This document shows positions 5,783 through 11,876 of a stretch of DNA of 15,303 bases, piece by piece. The stretch is from contig CALGFI010000187.1 of assembly GCA_937881155.1 (NCBI GenBank), positions 1-15,303 of the forward strand, given 5' to 3'. The stretch comes from an uncultured bacterium. Its GTDB lineage: Bacteria; Actinomycetota; UBA4738; HRBIN12. The notes under the pieces were generated by a model that ran no database searches, was not told the origin of the DNA, and saw nothing but the letters and a program-made list of their open reading frames with translations. Numbering within the stretch: position 1 is the stretch's first letter; each line of letters begins with the position of its first letter. A program made the translations under genes and the position numbers.

Positions 5783-7150
5783 TCAGTCGCGGGGCCGGTG
5801 CGCTAGGTATTCCAGGAAGTCGCTCCGCGTCAGCACGCCGAGCGCTTGGCCGGCCTTGACGACGAGGACCGCCGGCCCGTGCTGGAGCCCCTCGAACGCC
5901 ACATCGACCGGCTCGTCGAACTCGACCATCGTGATCGGAGGCCCCATGACCTCCGCCACGTCGGCCTGCAGCGCATCGGGATCGCGGAAGATCCGGTCGA
6001 GCAGCTCGCGCTCGCGTATCGAGCCGACGAACTGCGCGACGTCCATCGAATCCTCGCGCACCACAGGCGCCTGCGAGATCGAATAACGCTGAAGCACGTC
6101 GATGGCCTGCCGAACCTTGTCGCGCGCGTTCACCGTCACGAGCGGTGGCACCTCTCCGTGGCGGCCCCCCAGCACCTCCTCGACGCGGACCACCTCGGGC
6201 CGTTCGGTCAGCCCGTACTGGAGCAGCCACGTGTCCGAGTACAGCTTCGACAGGTAGTTCCGGCCGGTGTCGGGAAGGATCACGACGACGACGTCGTCCG
6301 GGCCGAGCTCGCGCGCGACCTCCACCGCAGCGACGACCGCCGTTCCGGACGAGCCGCCGACGAGGATGCCCTCCTCGCGCGTGATCCGTCGTGCCATGCG
6401 GAACGCATCTCGGTCGGTGACCCGCACGTACCGATCGACCGTCGACGGGTCGAACGTCCGCGGCCAGAAGTCCTCGCCGATACCTTCGGTGAGGTAGGGG
6501 TGGACGTCGCCGGAGAAGATCGAGCCCTCGGGGTCGGCGCCGACGACCAGGATGTCCGGGTTCTGTTTCTTGAGGTATCTGGCGACGCCGGTGATCGTGC
6601 CACCAGTACCGACACCGGCGATGAACGCCGTGATCCGCCCGTCGGTCTGCCGCCAGATCTCCGGCCCGGTCGTCGCCTCGTGCGCGGCCGGGTTGTCTTC
6701 GTTGAAGTACTGGTTCGGTTGGAACGCGCCGGGGATCTCCTCGGTGAGGCGGTCCGCGACGCGGTAGTAGGACTCGGGCGACTCGGGCGCGACGGCCGTC
6801 GGCGTGATCACGACCTCGGCGCCGTACGCGCGCAGGAGCGAGATCTTCTCCTGACTCATCTTGTCCGGCATCACGAAGATGCACTTGTAGCCGCGGATCG
6901 CTGCCGCGATGGCGAGACCGTGGCCCGTGTTGCCGGACGTCGGCTCGACGATCGTGCCGCCCGGCTTCAGCAGGCCGGCCCGCTCCGCGGCCTCGATCAT
7001 CCGAAGGCCGATCCGGTCCTTGACGCTCCCGCCGGGGTTCAGCATCTCGAGCTTCGCCAGGACGGTCGGGCGAAGGCCGCGGGAGATCTTGTTCAGGCGG
7101 ACGAGAGGCGTCTCGCCCACGGCATCCAGGAACGAGTCGAGAACCTCCAA
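5783..7150 (-). CDS. cbs: Cystathionine beta-synthase with C-terminal CBS-domain pair
   Basis: A 455-residue PLP enzyme condensing serine and homocysteine into cystathionine. The fold-type II catalytic half runs to about residue 320: GETPLVRLN (12-20), NPGGSVKDR with Schiff-base lysine K44, the TSGNTG loop (71-76) and the phosphate-binding GTGGT (181-185). The tail from about 335 is a pair of CBS domains, as in mycobacterial and other actinobacterial Cbs, where this region is regulatory. The chosen start is TTG 7150, giving LEVLDSFLDAVGETPLV, which matches the normal family N-terminus and lies 6 nt after a strong AAGGAAGG ribosome site. A GTG at 7186 would add 12 residues and swallow that site. 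The gamma-lyase/synthase gene follows in the same operon. Plain cysteine synthase is less likely given the length and CBS tail. Confidence 0.92.
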   Translation of the reverse strand: MEVLDSFLDAVGETPLVRLNKISRGLRPTVLAKLEMLNPGGSVKDRIGLRMIEAAERAGLLKPGGTIVEPTSGNTGHGLAIAAAIRGYKCIFVMPDKMSQEKISLLRAYGAEVVITPTAVAPESPESYYRVADRLTEEIPGAFQPNQYFNEDNPAAHEATTGPEIWRQTDGRITAFIAGVGTGGTITGVARYLKKQNPDILVVGADPEGSIFSGDVHPYLTEGIGEDFWPRTFDPSTVDRYVRVTDRDAFRMARRITREEGILVGGSSGTAVVAAVEVARELGPDDVVVVILPDTGRNYLSKLYSDTWLLQYGLTERPEVVRVEEVLGGRHGEVPPLVTVNARDKVRQAIDVLQRYSISQAPVVREDSMDVAQFVGSIRERELLDRIFRDPDALQADVAEVMGPPITMVEFDEPVDVAFEGLQHGPAVLVVKAGQALGVLTRSDFLEYLAHRPRD

Positions 7151-7156
7151 TGCACC

Positions 7157-7164
7157 CCTTCCTT
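7157..7164 (-). promoter_or_regulatory. Ribosome binding site that decides the cbs start
   Basis: AAGGAAGG on the reverse strand, 6 nt before TTG 7150. It supports the rare TTG start over the GTG at 7186. Just upstream lie two short inverted repeats (GCGAG/CTCGC at 7167-7179 and AGCAC/GTGCT at 7182-7200) that could form adjacent hairpins in the leader. Confidence 0.6.
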
Positions 7165-7225
7165 CAGCGAGAAACTCGCAAAGCACTCGCTCGCTGTGCT
7201 ATCCCTCCCGGCGGTCGGCGCTGCC

Positions 7226-7231
7226 TATCGT
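7226..7231 (+). promoter_or_regulatory. Possible -10 box for the GGDEF response regulator
   Basis: TATCGT fits TAnnnT and would give a leader of about 97 nt before GTG 7335. No -35 element is seen. The 184-bp divergent gap between cbs and this gene holds nothing else recognisable besides the hairpins near cbs. Confidence 0.25.
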
Positions 7232-7334
7232 CCCACGAACCCGGCGCCACCAACGGCTCTCGGAAACGACGACGCTGACCGATTCATTGGGGACGCCGAC
7301 GGAGCGCGGTAACCAGGGAAGGGAGTCGAACGAC

Positions 7335-8288
7335 GTGAGCGACGAGGCCGCCATCGCAGGCGGCGGTTCGGTGCTCGTGGTGGACGACGACCCGTTCATC
7401 GGCCGGCTCCTCGAGATCGAGCTGAGGGCGTCCGGGTACGACGTCCGGGTGGCGAGCGACGGCGCTCGCGCGCTCGAGATGGCCCGGGAGAACTGCCCGG
7501 AGCTGGTCCTTGCCGACGTGATGATGCCGAACATGGACGGCTTCGAGCTCACGAGGCAGCTCCGGCGGGACAGCCGAACGGCTTCGGTCAGCGTGATCAT
7601 GCTCACCACGCGAGGTCTCTCCGAGGACAAGCTCCTGGGGTTTGCGGCTGGTGCGGACGACTACATCGTCAAGCCCTTCGACACGCCGGAGCTCCTCGCC
7701 CGGATCCGTGGTGTCCTCCGGCGGGCGAAGGAGATGCGCCAGCAGTCCCCGCTCACGGGCCTTCCGGGCAACGTCCGGATCGAGGAGGAGATCGAGCAGC
7801 GCGTCCAGAAGGGTGCCGAGTTCGCGATCCTGTACGCCGACCTCGACCACTTCAAGGCGTTCAACGACCACTACGGGTTCCTGCGCGGTGATCAGGCGAT
7901 CCAGGTCACGGCCCGACTGATCCAGGCCACGGCGAGCGAGCGCGGCGGTCCCGACACGTTCGTCGGGCACATCGGCGGCGACGATTTCGTCGTCCTGTGC
8001 GACGCCGCTGAGGCCGAGGAGATCGCCGAGCTTCTCGCGCAGCGGTTCGACGCGGCGGTTCCCGACCTGTACGACGACGATGATCGCGAGCGCGGTCGGA
8101 TCGCGGTGACGAACCGCCGCGGTGAGATGCAGCAGTTCCCGTTCCTGTCGATCTCGATCGGCGTGGCGACCACGGCGCACCGGTCGTTCGAACACTTCGC
8201 CGAGGCCGTTGCGATCGCCACGGAGATGAAGATGTACACGAAGTTGACGCCTGGCTCGTCGTGGGCCGTCGACCGTCGGACCTCTTAG
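7335..8288 (+). CDS. Response regulator with GGDEF output domain (REC-GGDEF, variant GGDDF)
   Basis: A 317-residue cytosolic regulator. The receiver domain (about 12-130) has the acidic pocket D17-D19, phosphoacceptor D61 in LADVMMPNMDG, T91 and K113 in YIVKPF. The second domain (about 138-310) opens with SPLTGLPGN, followed by DLDHFKAFND (169-178) with the metal aspartate and substrate asparagine, and FLRGDQAI. The signature at 214-218 reads GGDDF instead of GGDEF or GGEEF, and no RxxD inhibitory site stands upstream of it. The likely activity is phosphorylation-controlled synthesis of c-di-GMP, but the E-to-D change could weaken catalysis or make it a GTP or c-di-GMP sensor. The GTG start follows AAGGGAG (7319-7325) by 9 nt. 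The stop overlaps that of the REC-EAL gene by 4 nt. No histidine kinase is nearby. Confidence 0.9.
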   Translation: MSDEAAIAGGGSVLVVDDDPFIGRLLEIELRASGYDVRVASDGARALEMARENCPELVLADVMMPNMDGFELTRQLRRDSRTASVSVIMLTTRGLSEDKLLGFAAGADDYIVKPFDTPELLARIRGVLRRAKEMRQQSPLTGLPGNVRIEEEIEQRVQKGAEFAILYADLDHFKAFNDHYGFLRGDQAIQVTARLIQATASERGGPDTFVGHIGGDDFVVLCDAAEAEEIAELLAQRFDAAVPDLYDDDDRERGRIAVTNRRGEMQQFPFLSISIGVATTAHRSFEHFAEAVAIATEMKMYTKLTPGSSWAVDRRTS

Positions 8289-9460
8289 TTCGGTTTCCGC
8301 AGGGGCGCGGGCCGTCCCATGAAGTAGCCCTGCCCGAGGCGCACGCCGAGCTCGATCAGCGTGTCCTGTTCCTCCTGCCGTTCCACTCCCTCCGCGATCA
8401 CGGACATGCCGAGCTCGTCGGCGAACGAGACGAGCGCCGCCGCGAGGGCACGTTGGGGGCGATGCGCGTGCACGTCTCTCGTCAGGCTGATGTCGAGCTT
8501 GATGATGTCGGGTTCGATCCGAAGGATGTGCCGGAGGCTGGCGAACCCCGCCCCGGCGTCATCGATGGCCACGCGGGTCCCACGATCGCGGACCCGGGCA
8601 ACGGCGGCCATCAGCCGGTCATAGTCCTCGACGGCTTCGTGTTCGGTGAGCTCGACGACGACCCGATCCGCGTCAACCGCGTCGAGGAGCTCGAGCAATC
8701 CTTCCGACTCCGCCGCGCGATGGGAGAGGTTCACGGAGATGAACCGGTCGAGCGGGATCATGTCGAGGTCGGACAGCGCCGTTCGTGCACACGCGAGCTC
8801 CAGCTCGGCGCCGAGTCCGATCTCCGCTGCCACCGCGAACCATCGATCGACGGTCCAATCGGACTCGGTGTCGTTGAATCGGGAGAGCGCCTCCATCCCG
8901 ACGACGCTGTGATCCTCGAGCTCGACGATCGGCTGGTACACGATCGAACGCCCGTCGCCCTCCATCGCCGCGGTGATCAGGGCGGTTCGCGCCTGCAGTT
9001 CGATCGACTCGGTCTCCTCGCGCTGGAGCTGTTCGGCGAGGCCCTTCACCAGGCCGGTCATCACGTCTGGCGAGATGCTCGGCTGGCCACGCGCGGCGCG
9101 CACGATCGACGCCACGATCTCCGTCGGCGCCGTTCCCTTCACCAGGTAGCCGACGGCTCCGCTCTCGAGCATGTGAACGACGGTCGTGCGATCGGCGGCC
9201 ACGGTGAGCGCGAGCACCCGGGTCTTCGGCAGGCTCGAGTGGACGACCTCCGCCACACGCATCCCGCCGCCACCCGGCATCCGAACGTCGACGAGCGCAA
9301 CGTCGGGGTGCGTCGCCTCGGCGACGGCGATGGCCTCATCGGCGTTCCGAGCGGAGCCGACGAGCTCGAGCGCCGGATCGGAGGCGACCAGCTCGGCGAG
9401 CGTGTCTCGAATGACCGCCTCGTCGTCGGCGACCATCACGCGGATCGGTGCGTCGGCCAC
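8285..9460 (-). CDS. Response regulator with EAL output domain (REC-EAL, c-di-GMP phosphodiesterase)
   Basis: A 391-residue cytosolic regulator. The receiver (about 5-125) is of NarL/FixJ type: DDE pocket at 12-14, phosphoacceptor D58 in LVDVRMPGG, and K108 in GYLVKG. A linker with a probable coiled helix (about 135-165) leads to an EAL domain instead of the usual DNA-binding helix-turn-helix. EAL landmarks are intact: YQPIVEL, the EALSRF motif (190-195), SVNLS, ELTEHE, IDDAGAGFASL, IKLDISLTR, IAEGVE and GQGYFMGRP, so hydrolysis of c-di-GMP to pGpG is expected. The GTG start lies 6 nt after TACCGT, a leaderless arrangement. It is tail to tail with the REC-GGDEF gene, suggesting a balanced pair acting in opposite directions. 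No kinase is adjacent. Confidence 0.92.
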   Translation of the reverse strand: MADAPIRVMVADDEAVIRDTLAELVASDPALELVGSARNADEAIAVAEATHPDVALVDVRMPGGGGMRVAEVVHSSLPKTRVLALTVAADRTTVVHMLESGAVGYLVKGTAPTEIVASIVRAARGQPSISPDVMTGLVKGLAEQLQREETESIELQARTALITAAMEGDGRSIVYQPIVELEDHSVVGMEALSRFNDTESDWTVDRWFAVAAEIGLGAELELACARTALSDLDMIPLDRFISVNLSHRAAESEGLLELLDAVDADRVVVELTEHEAVEDYDRLMAAVARVRDRGTRVAIDDAGAGFASLRHILRIEPDIIKLDISLTRDVHAHRPQRALAAALVSFADELGMSVIAEGVERQEEQDTLIELGVRLGQGYFMGRPAPLRKPN

Positions 9461-9466
9461 GGCGCG

Positions 9467-9472
9467 ACGGTA
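9467..9472 (-). promoter_or_regulatory. -10 box (TACCGT) for the REC-EAL gene
   Basis: TACCGT on the reverse strand is followed by 6 nt and the GTG at 9460. There is no ribosome site, so a leaderless transcript is likely. Confidence 0.5.
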
Positions 9473-9526
9473 TGGCAGGGTGCCCCGGCAAGCAACGACC
9501 CGGCACCCACACCCGCAGAATCACGG

Positions 9527-9579
9527 TTGGCGCCGCCGTCGCGTTTGGCGCCGCCGCCGCGGTTGGCCGTCGGCCGCGC
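9527..9579. repeat. Degenerate 18-bp tandem repeat in a divergent promoter region
   Basis: Three units begin with TTGG at 9527, 9545 and 9563, an exact period of 18. Units one and two (TTGGCGCCGCCGTCGCG and TTGGCGCCGCCGCCGCG) differ at one base; the third is more diverged. They lie between the -10 boxes of the REC-EAL gene and hutU, each holding or resembling the palindrome GGCGCC. They could be regulator sites or simply GC-rich slippage. Confidence 0.6.
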
Positions 9580-9593
9580 CCGGAACGGCGACC

Positions 9594-9599
9594 TATCAT
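9594..9599 (+). promoter_or_regulatory. -10 box (TATCAT) for hutU
   Basis: TATCAT is followed by 10 nt and the hutU ATG at 9610, giving a leader of only a few bases. No -35 hexamer is recognisable at the normal distance. Confidence 0.5.
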
Positions 9600-9609
9600 C
9601 CCGAGCGAG

Positions 9610-11268
9610 ATGTCGTCCCGCGAGATCCGGGCTCCACGCGGCAACGAGCTGACGTGCAAGGCATGGCCGCAAGAGGCAGCGCTCCGGATGTTGATGAACA
9701 ACCTCGACCCGGACGTCGCCGAGCGGCCCGAGGACCTGGTCGTCTACGGCGGAACCGGACGCGCGGCGAGGTCCTGGGAGGCGTTCGACGCCATCGTCCG
9801 GACGCTCCGAGATCTGGAGAGCGACGAGACGCTGCTCGTGCAATCGGGAAAGCCGGTCGCCGTGTTTCGAACGCATCCGATGGCGCCGCGCGTGTTGATC
9901 TCGAACGCGATGGTCGTGCCGAAGTGGGCCGATTGGGACACCTTCCGGGAGTTGGAGGCGGCGGGGCTCACGATGTACGGCCAGATGACCGCGGGCTCGT
10001 GGATCTACATCGGCACGCAAGGCATCTTGCAAGGAACGTTCGAGACGTTCGCCGAAGCCGCGTCGCAGCGCTTCGACGGCTCGCTTCGCGGGACGATCAC
10101 GCTGACCGGCGGGCTCGGCGGCATGGGCGGCGCGCAGCCGCTCGCGGTGACGATGAACGAGGGCGTGGCGCTGTGCGTCGAGGTCGATCCCGCGAGGATC
10201 GAACGTCGGATCAAGACCAGGTACCTCGACCGCGAGACGCCCGATCTGGACGAAGCCGTTCGATGGGCTTCCGAAGCGCGGGAAGCCGGCGAGGCGGTCT
10301 CGATCGGAGTCGTCGGCAACTGCGCGGAGGTGTTGCCGGAGCTCATGCGGCGCGGGTTCGGGCCGGACCTCGTGACCGATCAGACGAGCGCGCACGATCC
10401 CCTCGGCGGGTACGTGCCCGCCGGCGTGTCGCCGGAGGAAGCCGCGTCGCTCCGCTCGTCCGATCCGCACGAGTACGAACGACGCGCGTACGAGTCGATG
10501 GCTCGTCACGTCGAAGCGATGATCGCGTTCCAGGACGGCGGCGCGGTCGTGTTCGACTACGGGAACAACCTCCGAGCAGGTGCCGCCGCCGGGGGGCTCT
10601 CGCGCGAACGCGCCTACGCGTACCAGGGGTTCGTTCCCGCGTTCGTCCGCCCGATGTTCTTCGAGGGCAAGGGGCCGTTCCGGTGGGTCGCGCTCTCCGG
10701 CGACCCCGAGGACATCCACAAGACGGACGTCGCGGTGGCCCAGCTGTTCCCCGAGAACGAGCGGTTACGACGGTGGTTGGACATGGCCGAGGAGCGCGTC
10801 GCGTTCCAGGGGTTGCCGGCGCGGATCTGCTGGCTCGGTTACGGCGAACGCGCGAAGGCCGGACTCCGGTTCAACGAGATGGTTCGGTCCGGCGAGCTGT
10901 CCGCACCGATCGTGATCGGACGCGACCACCTCGACTCGGGAAGCGTGGCGAGCCCGTACCGCGAGACCGAGGCGATGAAGGATGGCTCGGACGCCATCGC
11001 CGACTGGCCGATCCTGAACGCGTTGGTGAACACCGCCGCCGGCGCGCACTGGGTGAGCGTGCACCACGGCGGCGGCGTCGGGATCGGCTACTCGATCCAC
11101 GCCGGCATGGTGGTCGTCGCCGACGGAACGGACGACGCCGCTGAGCGCCTCGAGCGCGTGCTCACGACGGACCCCGGGACGGGCGTCGTTCGTCACGCCG
11201 ATGCCGGCTACGAAGAGGCGCTGGCCGTCGCGGCCGAGCGCGGGGTCCGCCTTCCCTGGCGCGAGTAG
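9610..11268 (+). CDS. hutU: Urocanate hydratase
   Basis: A 552-residue cytosolic enzyme, the usual family length, converting urocanate to 4-imidazolone-5-propionate in the second step of histidine breakdown. It uses tightly bound NAD+ as an electrophile. NAD-binding and active-site landmarks are all visible: YGGTGRAARSW near 47-57, MYGQMTAGSWIYIGTQG, TGGLGGMGGAQ (166-176), GNCAEVLPE, TDQTSAHDPLGGY, and the signature GLPARICWLGYGERAK with the active-site region cysteine C407. The C-terminal VHHGGGVGIGYS is also typical. The ATG is 10 nt after a -10 box; open frame continues upstream but shows no family sequence. It is divergent from the REC-EAL gene, and its stop lies 3 nt from the stop of the convergent DUF983 gene. 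Confidence 0.97.
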   Translation: MSSREIRAPRGNELTCKAWPQEAALRMLMNNLDPDVAERPEDLVVYGGTGRAARSWEAFDAIVRTLRDLESDETLLVQSGKPVAVFRTHPMAPRVLISNAMVVPKWADWDTFRELEAAGLTMYGQMTAGSWIYIGTQGILQGTFETFAEAASQRFDGSLRGTITLTGGLGGMGGAQPLAVTMNEGVALCVEVDPARIERRIKTRYLDRETPDLDEAVRWASEAREAGEAVSIGVVGNCAEVLPELMRRGFGPDLVTDQTSAHDPLGGYVPAGVSPEEAASLRSSDPHEYERRAYESMARHVEAMIAFQDGGAVVFDYGNNLRAGAAAGGLSRERAYAYQGFVPAFVRPMFFEGKGPFRWVALSGDPEDIHKTDVAVAQLFPENERLRRWLDMAEERVAFQGLPARICWLGYGERAKAGLRFNEMVRSGELSAPIVIGRDHLDSGSVASPYRETEAMKDGSDAIADWPILNALVNTAAGAHWVSVHHGGGVGIGYSIHAGMVVVADGTDDAAERLERVLTTDPGTGVVRHADAGYEEALAVAAERGVRLPWRE

Positions 11269-11271
11269 CGA

Positions 11272-11817
11272 CTAGGCGCGGCCGCCGTTGCCGCTCGCGC
11301 GGTCGGCCGCTTCCCGTGACGCGTACTCGGGGTCGGTTCGGTAGACGAGGTAGTCGACGGCCGCCCACATCGTCTTCGACAACGGCCAGAACAGCAGGGG
11401 TACGACGATGGCCACGCCGATCGACGCGAGGGTGAGCCACAGGACGTGGACGTCTGGCAGGTCGACGATCAACCACACGATCAACAAGGTCAGCCAGACG
11501 GCCGCCGTGACCGCGTAGTTGATCGTCATCGCGCCGAGGAACCCGCCCTCCTCGCGTTCCAGGCGGAGGCCGCAGCGAGGGCATCGGCGCCTGATCCTGA
11601 ACCACGTCTCGAACAGACGCCCACCGCCGCACCGCGGACAACGCCGAATCGCTCCGCGAGCGAACGCCGTCACCGCGCCTGGCTCGTGCGCGGATCGGCG
11701 TCGTTGCGATGTCCGTGACTTCTCGCGCGACGTCGTCGCCGGTGCGGAGGGCGCGGTGGACGGGACGATCTCCCCGCGGGGGTCCTCGGGATCGAGATCG
11801 TCGAAGGGTCCGCGCAT
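11272..11817 (-). CDS. DUF983 zinc-ribbon membrane protein
   Basis: A 181-residue protein. Residues 1-50 are a polar, Pro/Arg-rich, probably disordered cytoplasmic tail. A zinc ribbon follows with C60, C63 (CPRCGGGRLFETWF) and C79, C82 (CPRCGLRLEREEGGFLGAM), the signature of DUF983 (a family of unknown function). Two membrane spans come next, at about 98-118 and 124-145, then LSKTMWAAVDYL and a polar tail. The start is ATG 11817, 10 nt after TACGCT; in-frame starts further upstream would cross the hutH promoter. It lies on the opposite strand between hutU and hutH, 3 nt from the end of hutU. Nothing in it points to histidine metabolism, so the position may be chance. Confidence 0.85.
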   Translation of the reverse strand: MRGPFDDLDPEDPRGEIVPSTAPSAPATTSREKSRTSQRRRSAHEPGAVTAFARGAIRRCPRCGGGRLFETWFRIRRRCPRCGLRLEREEGGFLGAMTINYAVTAAVWLTLLIVWLIVDLPDVHVLWLTLASIGVAIVVPLLFWPLSKTMWAAVDYLVYRTDPEYASREAADRASGNGGRA

Positions 11818-11827
11818 CGTCTTTGCC

Positions 11828-11833
11828 AGCGTA
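11828..11833 (-). promoter_or_regulatory. -10 box (TACGCT) for the DUF983 gene
   Basis: TACGCT on the reverse strand lies 10 nt before the ATG at 11817. It is the same hexamer as at the glyoxalase-like gene. Only 30 bp separate it from the divergent hutH -10 box. Confidence 0.5.
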
Positions 11834-11863
11834 CGGCGGTTGCCCGGCCACGCGCCGCGACCG

Positions 11864-11869
11864 TAGCCT
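11864..11869 (+). promoter_or_regulatory. -10 box (TAGCCT) for hutH
   Basis: TAGCCT is followed by exactly 7 nt and the hutH GTG at 11877, so transcription should start at the start codon. It decides the start among several in-frame candidates upstream. Confidence 0.55.
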
Positions 11870-11876
11870 TGCCGCC

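Noticed and set aside
7182..7254. tRNA-like 3' end (CGAACCC...GCCACCA) in the gap between cbs and REC-GGDEF
   Set aside because: No matching 5' acceptor strand, D arm or anticodon arm can be folded at the needed distances; the resemblance is limited to the last 15 or so bases.
5846..7312. 488-codon open frame opposite the cbs gene
   Set aside because: No recognisable domain, heavy in Arg/Asp/Val as expected from the complement of a coding strand; cbs on the other strand has complete catalytic motifs.
9186..11144. 652-codon frame overlapping hutU in another frame
   Set aside because: Arg-rich shadow; hutU in the correct frame is full length with all family motifs.
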